This document shows, one piece after another, positions 40,220 through 49,045 of a stretch of DNA of 64,000 nt. The stretch spans positions 124,001-188,000 of the forward strand of contig NZ_JAGPXL010000013.1 in NCBI RefSeq assembly GCF_018070565.1, in the 5' to 3' direction. The position numbers were made by a program, and so were the translations under genes. Source of the DNA: Streptomyces sp. B93. Lineage in GTDB: Bacteria; Actinomycetota; Actinomycetes; Streptomycetales; Streptomycetaceae. The stretch's first letter is position 1; each line of letters begins with the position of its first letter. The notes beneath the pieces were generated by a model, which saw only the letters and a program-made list of their open reading frames with translations, was not told the DNA's origin and did no database searches.

Positions 40220-43200
40220 TTGAGTCAACGGCCGCACCACCGGCCCCGCAGACACGCCGCGGGCCTCGCCCTCACCGCGCTCGCCGCCGTCATCGCCGCG
40301 GGCGTCACCCCCGCCGCGGCCCAGAGCGCCCAGAGTGCCCAAGGCGCCCGGGCCGCCGCCGCGGACGTCCCGCCGCAGGAACCCGGAGTGACCTTGCGCG
40401 TCTTCGACGTGCAGGTGCCCCTGAAGCAGCTCTGTGAGCTGAAAGCCGGCCAGACGCCCAACGTCGACAAGCTGATGCCCACCATCGACTGGACGTCGGA
40501 CGCGGACTTCGGCATGAGCAGCAACTTCATGACCGAGGTCCTCGCCAACCTCACCGTCCCGCAGGACGGCGCCTACGCCTTCCGTCTGATCAGCGACGAC
40601 GGCTCACTCCTGACGATCGGTGAGCGGGAGGTCATCGACCACGACGGTCTGCACGGCGCCGAGCCCAAGGACGGCACCGTCGAACTGAGCGCGGGTCTGC
40701 ACCCCTTGCGCATCGAGCACTTCGAGGCGGGCGGCGGCCAGCAGATCACCCTCCAGTGGAAGCCGCCCGGCGCCGCGGACTTCACCCTGGTGCCCGCCTC
40801 GGCGCTGAGCACCGACGCCGACGTCGTGCGGGTCACCGCGCCCGGCCGCAAGGAGTGCGTCGGCGGCCAGGACAGCCCCGGCGACGGGCTGCCGCTGGCG
40901 GACGTCCACCCCAACTACACCCTCACCGACCTGCGCCCGGCCGGTTTCGAGCCCAAGGTCTCCGCCATGGACTGGCTGCCGGACGGCCGCCTCGCCCTGA
41001 CCACCTGGGGCGAGAGCCAGACCAGCGACGGGGAGCTCTACCTCCTCGACAACGTTATCGGCGACACCGGCCCGCAGCAGGTCACGGTCAAGAAGGCCGC
41101 CTCCGGGCTGAAGGAGCCCATGGGCGTCAAGTACGTCGACGGCAAGCTGTACGTGTCGGAGAAGCACCAGCTGACCGAGCTGACCGACCGCGACGGCGAC
41201 GACGTCACCGACGAGAAGCGGGCGGTCGCCTCGTGGCCGTACGGCGGCAACTTCCACGAGTTCGCCTTCGGGCTGCTCTACGACAAGGGCAGCTTCTACC
41301 TGAACCTGTCGGTGGCCATCAACTACGGCGGCGCCACCACCGATCCGCAGCCCGCCGGCGGCGGCCGCGGCACCACCATCAAGGTCGACAGGGCCACCGG
41401 CAAGGTGTCCTACCTCGCCGGCGGGCTGCGCACCCCCAACGGCATCGGCTGGGGCCCGGACAAGGGCCTGTTCGTCACCGACAACCAGGGCGGCTGGCTG
41501 CCCTCCTCCAAGCTGCTGCACATCAAGCAGGACCGCTTCTTCAACCACTACACCCGCTACGCGGACGGCAGCGTGGGCCCCTTCGACGACCAGCCGGTGA
41601 CCCGGCCGGTGCTGTGGCTGCCGCAGAACGAGATCGCCAACTCGCCCAGCACCCCGCTGATGCTGACCAAGGGCCCCTTCGCCGGGCAGATGCTCTTCGG
41701 TGACGTCACCTACGGCGGTCTCCAGCGCGCCTTCCTGGAGAAGGTCGGCGGCGAGTACCAGGGCGCGGTCTTCCGCCACAGCCAGGGCCTGGAGGCGGGC
41801 GTCAACCGCATCAGTGTCGGCCCCGACGGCGCGCTCTACGCCGGCGGCCTGGGCGCCGACGGCAACTGGGGCCAGGAGGGCAAGCTCCGCTTCGGCCTGC
41901 AAAAGCTCACCCCCAACGGCACCAACGCCTTCGACATCCACTCCGTGCGCGCCACCGCCAAGGGCTTCGTGCTGAAGTACACCCAGCCGCTGTCCGAGGA
42001 GACCGCCGACAAGCTCGCCCAGAGCTACGAGGTCCGCCAGTGGCGCTACTCCCCCACCCCCGAGTACGGCGGCCCGAAGATCGACGAGGAGCCGCTGACG
42101 GTGTCGCGGGCGGTGCTGTCCGACGATGGCAGGCAGGTCCGCCTGGAGATCCCGGGCCTGAAGAGCGACCGGGTGGTGCACATCCGCTCCCCGCGCCCCT
42201 TCGCCGCCGCCTCCGGTGAGACGCTGTGGAGCACCGAGGCCTGGTACACCCTCAACGCGATCCCCGGCAAGAAGACGCCGGTCACCGTCTACGAGGCGGA
42301 GGAGGCGGCGCTCAGCGGCGGCGCGGGCGTCAACAAGGACCACACCGGCTACTCCGGCGGCGGCTTCGTCGACCGCTACGGCACCCCGGGCGCCACCACC
42401 ACCTTCCGCGTCGACGTCCCCAAGAAGGGCGCCTACGACGTCGGGCTGCGCTACTCCAACGGCCCCGACCCCTTCCGCGGCGACAAGAGGATCAGCCTCT
42501 ACGTCAACGGGTCCAAGGTCCGCCAGACGGTGCTGCCCCCGACCGAGAACTGGGACACCTGGGCGACGCGCACCGAGCGGCTGACGCTGCGCGCGGGCGC
42601 CAACACCATCGCCTACCGGCACGACGACGGCGACGACGGCCACGTCAACCTCGACATGCTCCACCTCGACCGGCCGGGCGAGCGGATCGCCCTGTTCGAC
42701 GGCGGCAGCCTCTCGCAGTGGCAGCACACCGACGGCCGCGCGGTGCAGTGGCCGCGCACCGGCGAGGGCTCCATCGAGGTGTGCTGCGGGGACATCCGCA
42801 CCAAGCAGAGCTTCGGCGACCACCGCCTGCACGTGGAGTTCCGCGTGCCGAAGCTCCCCGACGACGTCACCGGCCAGGACCGCGGCAACAGCGGCGTCTA
42901 CCTCCAGAACCGCTACGAGGTCCAGATCCTGGACTCCTACGGCGTAGAGGCCCTCGCCGACAACGAGGCCGCCGCCATCTACCAGCAGAAGGCGGCCGAC
43001 ACCAACGCCTCGACGGCGCCGGAGACCTGGCAGAGCTACGACATCGTCTTCCGCGCCGCGCGCTACGACAGCGCCGGACAGCTCACCGAGAAGGCGCGGG
43101 TGACGGTGGTGTGGAACGGTGTCACCGTCCACGACGACGTCGCCCTGAACGGGCCGACCGGCGGTGGCATCGCCGAAGGCACGGCCACCGGACCGGTCAG

Positions 43201-43261
43201 GCTCCAGGACCACGGCAACAAGGTCCGCTACCGCAACGTCTGGATCGAACCGCTGAACTGA
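40220..43261 (+). CDS. Large secreted multidomain carbohydrate-active protein
   Basis: 1013 residues. Signal peptide at 1-34 (RPHHRPRRHAAGLALTALAA in part, cleavage near TPAAAQ). Then a PA14-like sugar-binding domain (about 50-205), a beta-propeller of the sorbosone-dehydrogenase/PQQ type (about 230-580; MDWLPDGRLALTTWG, RISVGPDGALYAGGLG), a CBM6/35-like domain (about 690-815; YEAEEAALSGG, GFVDRYG) and a C-terminal DUF1080 3-keto-glycoside hydrolase-like domain (about 825-1013; GNSGVYLQNRYEVQILDSYG). Propeller plus DUF1080 suggests oxidation of a sugar to a keto-sugar followed by cleavage. TTG start with GGAGGAAGAG upstream. A hairpin overlapping its stop ends the gene. Confidence 0.83.
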   Translation: MSQRPHHRPRRHAAGLALTALAAVIAAGVTPAAAQSAQSAQGARAAAADVPPQEPGVTLRVFDVQVPLKQLCELKAGQTPNVDKLMPTIDWTSDADFGMSSNFMTEVLANLTVPQDGAYAFRLISDDGSLLTIGEREVIDHDGLHGAEPKDGTVELSAGLHPLRIEHFEAGGGQQITLQWKPPGAADFTLVPASALSTDADVVRVTAPGRKECVGGQDSPGDGLPLADVHPNYTLTDLRPAGFEPKVSAMDWLPDGRLALTTWGESQTSDGELYLLDNVIGDTGPQQVTVKKAASGLKEPMGVKYVDGKLYVSEKHQLTELTDRDGDDVTDEKRAVASWPYGGNFHEFAFGLLYDKGSFYLNLSVAINYGGATTDPQPAGGGRGTTIKVDRATGKVSYLAGGLRTPNGIGWGPDKGLFVTDNQGGWLPSSKLLHIKQDRFFNHYTRYADGSVGPFDDQPVTRPVLWLPQNEIANSPSTPLMLTKGPFAGQMLFGDVTYGGLQRAFLEKVGGEYQGAVFRHSQGLEAGVNRISVGPDGALYAGGLGADGNWGQEGKLRFGLQKLTPNGTNAFDIHSVRATAKGFVLKYTQPLSEETADKLAQSYEVRQWRYSPTPEYGGPKIDEEPLTVSRAVLSDDGRQVRLEIPGLKSDRVVHIRSPRPFAAASGETLWSTEAWYTLNAIPGKKTPVTVYEAEEAALSGGAGVNKDHTGYSGGGFVDRYGTPGATTTFRVDVPKKGAYDVGLRYSNGPDPFRGDKRISLYVNGSKVRQTVLPPTENWDTWATRTERLTLRAGANTIAYRHDDGDDGHVNLDMLHLDRPGERIALFDGGSLSQWQHTDGRAVQWPRTGEGSIEVCCGDIRTKQSFGDHRLHVEFRVPKLPDDVTGQDRGNSGVYLQNRYEVQILDSYGVEALADNEAAAIYQQKAADTNASTAPETWQSYDIVFRAARYDSAGQLTEKARVTVVWNGVTVHDDVALNGPTGGGIAEGTATGPVRLQDHGNKVRYRNVWIEPLN

Positions 43262-43283
43262 CCCCCCGCCACGTCCGGGGTCA
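43259..43283. terminator. Hairpin built on two opposing stop codons
   Basis: TGACCCC (43259-43265) pairs with GGGGTCA (43277-43283). The left arm contains the TGA stop of the secreted protein; the right arm contains the TGA stop (TCA on the plus strand) of the LacI gene. A short convergent terminator. Confidence 0.65.
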
Positions 43284-44324
43284 GGCGCGGGCCGTGCCGG
43301 TGGACTCGCGCACGATCAGCTGGGGCAGGGGCACCCGCACCGTACGGGCGGGTGCCCCGTCCAGCAGGCTGACCAGTTCCTTGGCGGCCGTGCGGCCGAA
43401 GGCGACACTGTCGCGGGAGAGCGCGGACAGCCGGGGCCTGACCATGCGGCACAGCGCCGAGTCCTCCCAGGCCACCACCGACACGTCGCCGGGGACGGTG
43501 TAGCCGAGTCCGGCCGCGGCGGCGATCCCCGCCACCGCCATCACGTCGTTGTCGTAGATCAGCGCGGTGGGGGCGGCCGGGCGGCTGAGGACCTCGCGGG
43601 TGACGGCCGCGCCCTGGGCGTCGGAGTAGTCGGTGGTCACCGAGCGGACCTCGTCAAGGCCGCACCGTTCGGCCTCGGCGCGCAGGCTGCGCACCCGGCG
43701 CTGGGTGTGGGCGAGGCCGGGCAGGCCCGCGATGTGCAGGATGCGGCGGTGGCCAAGCGCGTGGAGTTCGTCGACGACGGCGGCCATGGCGCCGGCGTCG
43801 TCCGCCCAGAGGGTGGACAGGCGGGTGTGGGAGGCCTCGGGGGCGCCGCCGATGACGACGGCGGGCAGGCCGAGTTCCTCCAGCAGGGCGGGGCGGGGGT
43901 CGTCGGTGCGCGGGTCGACCATGAGGACGCCGTCGACGCGGTGTTCGGCCCACCATCTGCGGTAGACCGCGCATTCGTCGTCGATGTCGTCGACGACCTG
44001 GAACAGCAGCCCCAGATGCCGTTCGGCGAGCACCTCCTGGATGCCGGAGACCAGCTGGAGGAAGAAGGAGTCGACGCCGAGGGTGTGCGCGGGCCGGGCC
44101 AGGACGAAGCCGACGGTGGCCGTGCCCTCCCCGGACAGCTGGCGGGCCGCCGTGCTGGGGCGCCAGCCGAGCTGTTCGGCGACCCGGCGCACCCGGGCGC
44201 GGGTGACCTCAGAGACGCCGGGGCGGTCGTTGAGCGCGAAGGAGACCGCGCTCTCGGAGACCCCGGCGCGCTGCGCGATGTCCTTCATCGTCGGCCGGCG
44301 CGCGGGCGAACGCTTCCCTGACAA
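43281..44324 (-). CDS. LacI-family repressor
   Basis: 347 residues. N-terminal LacI HTH at 12-60 (MKDIAQRAGVSESAVSFALN, hinge GWRPSTAARQLSG) and a periplasmic-binding-like sugar domain (TATVGFVLARP, GVLMVDPRTDD, TALIYDNDVMAVAG). Start TTG 44324 with GGGGGAGG two bases away, a tight spacing; ATG 44289 would remove part of the N-terminus but keep the HTH. Divergent from a sugar ABC importer; two palindromes at 44343-44380 are the probable operators, so it represses the transporter-glycosidase operon and itself until its sugar is bound. Confidence 0.92.
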   Translation of the reverse strand: MSGKRSPARRPTMKDIAQRAGVSESAVSFALNDRPGVSEVTRARVRRVAEQLGWRPSTAARQLSGEGTATVGFVLARPAHTLGVDSFFLQLVSGIQEVLAERHLGLLFQVVDDIDDECAVYRRWWAEHRVDGVLMVDPRTDDPRPALLEELGLPAVVIGGAPEASHTRLSTLWADDAGAMAAVVDELHALGHRRILHIAGLPGLAHTQRRVRSLRAEAERCGLDEVRSVTTDYSDAQGAAVTREVLSRPAAPTALIYDNDVMAVAGIAAAAGLGYTVPGDVSVVAWEDSALCRMVRPRLSALSRDSVAFGRTAAKELVSLLDGAPARTVRVPLPQLIVRESTGTARA

Positions 44325-44342
44325 CGCCTCCCCCTCTTCTCA

Positions 44343-44380
44343 CTAAAGCGCTTGAGTGATCACATCCTAAAGCGCTTTAG
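44343..44380. promoter_or_regulatory. Twin LacI-type operators
   Basis: CTAAAGCGCTTTAG (44367-44380) is a perfect 14-bp palindrome; CTAAAGCGCTTGAG (44343-44356) is a one-base variant. Centres are 24 bp apart, with the central GCGC/CG step typical of LacI-family sites. Confidence 0.85.
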
Positions 44381-44552
44381 TCGTTGCTGGCAAGGAACTT
44401 CTCACATGGGCTCTGACCTGCGTGTTTACTGAATGGTAGGGGGATCGTTGGGCTAATCCATTGACTTTTTCCGCGAGCAGGATGCAAGGTCTGCCCCTGT
44501 ACCCGTGGCCGGCATCGTCGCCGTGACCCGCCGTGTAAAGGAGTCTCCTGCC

Positions 44553-45845
44553 GTGCGCCTCTTGCGAAGAATCCTCGCCACCGCCGCGACCGCCGCGGTC
44601 CTGCTCCCCCTCAGCGCCTGCGGCAGCGGCGACGACGGCTCGTCGGGGGACGCCTCGGGCAAGATCCAGGGCGAGATCTCCTTCCAGACCTGGAACCTGA
44701 AGGCGAACTTCAAGTCGTACTTCGAGGGCGTGATCGCCGACTTCGAGAAGCAGTACCCGGGCACCGAGGTGAAGTGGATCGACCAGCCCGCCGAGGGCTA
44801 CGCCACCAAGCTCAGCGCGGACGCGGCCGGCGGCACGCTGCCCGACGTCGTCAACGTCTCCCCCGACCTGGCCGCCCCGCTGGCCCGCGCCGGGCTCGCC
44901 CTGGACCTGGACAAGGACCCGGCGGCGGCGAAGTTCAGGGACGAGTACCTGCCCGGCGCCTGGGCCAGCAGCCAGATGCCGGGGATGGAGGGCACGTACG
45001 CCTTCCCCTGGTACCTCAACACCGGCCCGCTGTTCTACAACAAGGCCCTGTTCAAGAAGGCGGGCCTCGACGCGGAGCAGCCGCCGAGGACGTACGCCGA
45101 ACTCTTCGACGCCGCGCTGGAGATAGCGAAGCGCACCGACGGCAAGGTCGCCACCCTCGCCAACGTGCCCACCATCGAGGACTTCGGCCGCTACGGCGTA
45201 CCGCTGATGAACGAGGAGGGCACCGGCTTCGCCTTCAACGACGCCAAGGGCGTCGAACTGCTCACCCAGTACAAGAAGCTGTACGACGCCAAGGCGCTGG
45301 ATAGGCAGGCCCTGACCGCCACCCCGGAGTCCTCCGGGCAGAAGTTCCTCACCGGCGCGGTGGCCATGAACCCCGGCAGCGCGCTGGACCTGGAGAACTT
45401 CAAGACCCAGGCGCCCAGCCTGTACGAGAACATCGGCATCACCGACCAGATCACCACCACCGGGCACGTCAACATGTACGTGCAGAACGTGATGGTGAAC
45501 GCCCAGTCGAAGCAGAAGCCGGCCGCGGTCGCCTTCGCGCACTTCGTCACCAACGCCGAGAACCAGATGGCGTTCGCCAAGCAGGTCGCCATCTTCCCCA
45601 GCACCAAGGGCTCCCTGGACGATCCGTACTTCACCCAGGAGGACGGCACCGACGAGACCCGGGTGCGGGTGGCCGCCGCCAAGTCGCTGAAGACGGCCGT
45701 GAACTACACGCCGGTGCTGTTCAGCGACCAGATGAAGACCGAGCTGCGCAACGAGGTGGCCAAGGCGCTCCAGGGCAGGCAGAGCCCCCAGGAAGCTCTT
45801 GACAACGCTGTCAAGGCTGCTGACCGGCTGCTCCAGCAGGGCTGA
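44553..45845 (+). CDS. Sugar ABC transporter substrate-binding lipoprotein
   Basis: 430 residues. Lipoprotein signal peptide with lipobox LSAC (Cys near residue 23) then a Gly/Ser/Asp linker. Family 1 solute-binding fold: ISFQTWNLK, VIADFEKQYPGTEVKW, FPWYLNTGPLFYNKALFKKAGL, and AVAMNPGS. It binds oligosaccharide outside the membrane. GTG 44553 has AAAGGAG nine bases upstream. First gene of an operon with two permeases, a GH5-like and a GH38 enzyme, so the ligand is probably a mannose-containing oligosaccharide; no ATPase gene is present, as is common in Streptomyces, where a shared MsiK serves. Confidence 0.93.
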   Translation: MRLLRRILATAATAAVLLPLSACGSGDDGSSGDASGKIQGEISFQTWNLKANFKSYFEGVIADFEKQYPGTEVKWIDQPAEGYATKLSADAAGGTLPDVVNVSPDLAAPLARAGLALDLDKDPAAAKFRDEYLPGAWASSQMPGMEGTYAFPWYLNTGPLFYNKALFKKAGLDAEQPPRTYAELFDAALEIAKRTDGKVATLANVPTIEDFGRYGVPLMNEEGTGFAFNDAKGVELLTQYKKLYDAKALDRQALTATPESSGQKFLTGAVAMNPGSALDLENFKTQAPSLYENIGITDQITTTGHVNMYVQNVMVNAQSKQKPAAVAFAHFVTNAENQMAFAKQVAIFPSTKGSLDDPYFTQEDGTDETRVRVAAAKSLKTAVNYTPVLFSDQMKTELRNEVAKALQGRQSPQEALDNAVKAADRLLQQG

Positions 45846-45851
45846 GCGGCG

Positions 45852-46754
45852 ATGGCCCCCTCCACCGTCTCCTCCGGCTCCCGGGTGCGGCGCCAGCTGC
45901 CCTTCAGTCCGTGGCTGTTCGCCGCGCCCGGGCTGCTGGTGACCGCCGCGTTCGTGCTGTACCCGTTCGTCTCCACGGTGGTCAACGCCTTCACCGACCG
46001 CCGCACCCTGGTGGCGGGCGAGTTCGTGGGCCTGGCCAACTTCCGTGAGCTGCTGGACGACGACATGTTCTGGATCGCCCTGCGCAACAGCACGCTGTAC
46101 GTGCTGGGCGTGGTGCCCGCGCTGGTGGTCCTGCCGCTGCTGCTCGCGCTGCTGGTGCAGCGCAACATCCCCGGCATCGCCTTCTTCCGGTCCGCGTTCT
46201 ACACCCCGGTCGTCGCCTCGATCGTGGTGGTGGGCCTGATCTGGGTGTGGCTGCTGGACGACCGGGGCCTGGTCAACTCGATGCTTGAGCTGCTGGGCGC
46301 CGGCCCGGTGGGCTTCCTCAGCGACCAGTGGCTGCTGCTGGTGAGCGCCATGGCGGTCACCGTGTGGAAGGGCCTGGGCTACTACATGATCATCTATCTG
46401 GCGGCGCTGGCCAATGTGCCGCGTGAGCTGCACGAGGCCGCCGCCGTCGACGGGGCGGGAGCGGTGCGCCGGTTCTGGACCGTCACCGTGCCCGCGGTGC
46501 GCTCCACGATGGTGCTGGTGGCGGCGCTGTCCTCGGTCGCCGCGTTCAAGGTGTTCTCCGAGGTGTACCTGATGGCCGGGCCCACCGGCGGGCCGGCCGG
46601 TGAGGACACCACCCTGATCATGCTGATCCAGCGCACCGGCACCGGGCTGAGCGGCCGGGTCGGCTACGCCTCGGCGATCTCCCTGGTGGTCTTCGTGATC
46701 ACGGTGGTGCTGATGCTGCTGGTGCTGCGCGCGGACCGGAAGGACGAGTCATGA
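45852..46754 (+). CDS. Sugar ABC transporter permease (MalF type)
   Basis: 300 residues with six membrane helices. The cytoplasmic EAA loop is ELHEAAAVDGAGAVRRFWTVTVP near 194-216, the contact point for the ATPase. First helix after a short basic N-terminus. Begins 6 bp after the binding-protein stop and overlaps the second permease by four bases. Confidence 0.95.
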   Translation: MAPSTVSSGSRVRRQLPFSPWLFAAPGLLVTAAFVLYPFVSTVVNAFTDRRTLVAGEFVGLANFRELLDDDMFWIALRNSTLYVLGVVPALVVLPLLLALLVQRNIPGIAFFRSAFYTPVVASIVVVGLIWVWLLDDRGLVNSMLELLGAGPVGFLSDQWLLLVSAMAVTVWKGLGYYMIIYLAALANVPRELHEAAAVDGAGAVRRFWTVTVPAVRSTMVLVAALSSVAAFKVFSEVYLMAGPTGGPAGEDTTLIMLIQRTGTGLSGRVGYASAISLVVFVITVVLMLLVLRADRKDES

Positions 46755-47686
46755 GCCTGACGACGCGCAAGACGCGTGCCCAGCCCGCCGCGGCGCCCGC
46801 CGCACCCGCCCCGGCGGTGCCCGACGGGCGGCGTGCGCGGCGCCACGACCGGGACGGGCGGCCGGTGAGCGCCGGTGAGCTGGTGCTGCGCTACCTGCTG
46901 CTGGTCGCCGTGCTGGCGCTGACGATCGGCCCGTTCCTGTGGCAGCTGTCGACCTCGCTGAAGGGGCCGGCGGAGGACATCTACAGCTCGCCGCCGTCGT
47001 TCCTGCCCGACGATCCCACGCTGCACAACTACGAGCGGGTCGCCGACACCATCCCGGTGTGGGACTACGCGCTGAACTCGCTGAAGGTCGCCGCCGCCAG
47101 TGTGGTCACCAACTGTGCCGGTGCGGCGCTGGCCGGGTACGCCCTGGCGCGGCTGCGGTTCGCCGGGCGCCGCACGGCCAGTCTGGTGTTCGTGCTGGCG
47201 ATGCTGGTGCCGGTGGAGAGCATCATCATCGCCCAGTTCACCACCATGCGGGACCTGGGCCTGAACAACACCCTGGTCGGTGTGGTACTGCCGGGCGCGG
47301 TCGGCGCGCTGAACGTGCTGCTGATGCGCAACGCCTTCCTCAGCGTGCCGCACGAGGTGGAGGAGGCGGCCTATGTCGACGGCGCCAACGTCTGGCAGCG
47401 TTTTGTGTACATCGCGCTGCCGTCGGTGAAGGGCACCCTCGCGGTCGTCGCGATCTTCGCGTTCATGGGTGCCTGGGACGACTTCCTGTGGCCGCTGATC
47501 GTGCTGAGCGACCCGTCCAAGTTCACCCTGACCATCGGCCTGAACTACCTGCACGGCACCTTCGCCAACGACCAGCGCCTGGTCGCCGCGGGAACGATCA
47601 TCGCCGTGGCTCCGCTCATCGTGCTCTTCGCCTGCCTCCAGCGGTACTTCTTCCGCGGTGTGGGCGAGGGCGCCGTCAAGGGCTGA
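46751..47686 (+). CDS. Sugar ABC transporter permease (MalG type)
   Basis: 311 residues with six membrane helices and the EAA loop EVEEAAYVDGANVWQRFVYIALP near 203-225. A Pro/Ala-rich cytoplasmic N-terminus of about 45 residues precedes helix 1. ATG overlaps the previous stop (ATGA). Pairs with the MalF-type permease to form the channel. Confidence 0.95.
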   Translation: MSLTTRKTRAQPAAAPAAPAPAVPDGRRARRHDRDGRPVSAGELVLRYLLLVAVLALTIGPFLWQLSTSLKGPAEDIYSSPPSFLPDDPTLHNYERVADTIPVWDYALNSLKVAAASVVTNCAGAALAGYALARLRFAGRRTASLVFVLAMLVPVESIIIAQFTTMRDLGLNNTLVGVVLPGAVGALNVLLMRNAFLSVPHEVEEAAYVDGANVWQRFVYIALPSVKGTLAVVAIFAFMGAWDDFLWPLIVLSDPSKFTLTIGLNYLHGTFANDQRLVAAGTIIAVAPLIVLFACLQRYFFRGVGEGAVKG

Positions 47687-47720
47687 GCCCCGCCACCCCC
47701 CAGTTCCAAGGACCTTCCCC

Positions 47721-48977
47721 ATGCCCCCTGCCGTGCGCTTCGGCGTCAACTACACCCCCAGTGAAGGGTGGTTCCACCACTGGCTCGACTTCGACCTGGA
47801 CTCCGTACGCGCCGATCTGGACTCCATCGCCGCGCTCGGCGTGGACCACGTCCGCGTGTTCGCGCTGTGGCCCTACTTCCAGCCCAACCGCACCCTGATC
47901 CGGCCCCGCGCGGTGCAGCAGCTGATCGCGCTCGCCGACGCCGCCGCCGAGCGCGGCCTGGACGTCAACGTGGACGGCCTCCAGGGGCATCTGTCCAGCT
48001 TCGACTTCCTGCCCGCCTGGACGCGGACCTGGCACCGGCGCAACCTGTTCACCGACCCGGCAGTCGTCGACGGGCAGGCCGCCTACCTGCGCACCCTGGC
48101 CGCCGCGCTCGCCGACCGGCCCAACTTCATCGGCATGACGCTGGGCAACGAGATCAACCAGTTCTCCGCCGGCCCGCACCCCGACCCCGACCCGGCCACC
48201 GCCTCGCAGATCGAGGCCTGGCTGACGCGGATGCTCGCCGCCTGCGAGGAGGGCGCGCCGGGACGGCTGCACCTGCATGCCGAGTACGACGCCACCTGGT
48301 ACCAGAGCGACCAGCCCTTCACCCCCGCCCAGGCCGCCCGGCTGGGCGCGGTGACCGCCGTGCACTCCTGGGTGTTCAACGGCACCGCCCAGCGCTACGG
48401 CCGCACCTCGGTGCCGGCCGAGCACCATGCCGCCTACCTCGTGGAGCTGAGCAAGGCGTGGGCCGGGCGGCCGGACCGGCCGGTGTGGCTGCAGGAGGTC
48501 GGCGCGCCCGCCCCGCTGGTCCCGGCCGAGCACGCCGCCGCCTTCACCGAGGCGACGATCAAGGCGGTGCTGGACTGCCCCGACCTGTGGGGGATCACCT
48601 GGTGGTGCTCCCACGACGTCTCCCGCGACCTGGCCGACTTCCCCGAGCTGGAGTACGGCCTGGGCCTGCTCGGCAGTGACCGGCGGGCCAAGGACACCGC
48701 CGCGGTGCTGGCCGCCGCCGCCCGCGCCGCGCACCCTGCCCCGGCGCCGCGCACCACCGCCCTGGTGGTGCCCGCCGATCCGGCGCTGCGCGGCCGGCTC
48801 GCCCCGGGCGGGCCGGTGTTCGAGGCGTTCTTCCGGCTGGCCGCCGACGGGGCCCGGCCCACCACTGTCCTCGACGAGCGCGCCGCGGACGCGGAGCACC
48901 TGCGCGCCCGGTCCATCACCGAGGTCGTCACCGCCGGTCAGGTGCTGCCCGCGCCACGGCCGGGCGCCCTCGCCTGA
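47721..48977 (+). CDS. GH5-like glycoside hydrolase (mannanase-type)
   Basis: 418 residues without a signal peptide, so cytoplasmic. TIM-barrel clan A features: acid/base Glu143 in LGNEINQ and nucleophile Glu near 258 in LQEVGAP, with GVNYTPSEGWFHHWLDFDL at the start and TWWCSHDVSRD near the C-terminal end of the barrel. These match the 'glycosyl hydrolase / cellulase family' proteins beside alpha-mannosidases in actinobacteria; beta-mannosidase or mannanase activity is likely but not proven. Acts on sugar imported by the ABC system encoded just upstream. Confidence 0.82.
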   Translation: MPPAVRFGVNYTPSEGWFHHWLDFDLDSVRADLDSIAALGVDHVRVFALWPYFQPNRTLIRPRAVQQLIALADAAAERGLDVNVDGLQGHLSSFDFLPAWTRTWHRRNLFTDPAVVDGQAAYLRTLAAALADRPNFIGMTLGNEINQFSAGPHPDPDPATASQIEAWLTRMLAACEEGAPGRLHLHAEYDATWYQSDQPFTPAQAARLGAVTAVHSWVFNGTAQRYGRTSVPAEHHAAYLVELSKAWAGRPDRPVWLQEVGAPAPLVPAEHAAAFTEATIKAVLDCPDLWGITWWCSHDVSRDLADFPELEYGLGLLGSDRRAKDTAAVLAAAARAAHPAPAPRTTALVVPADPALRGRLAPGGPVFEAFFRLAADGARPTTVLDERAADAEHLRARSITEVVTAGQVLPAPRPGALA

Positions 48978-49045
48978 ACGCCGTACCCGTCCGATCCTGG
49001 TAACCACCCGCTGCCGCACCCACCCCTTCTCCTGGAGCACCCCGC

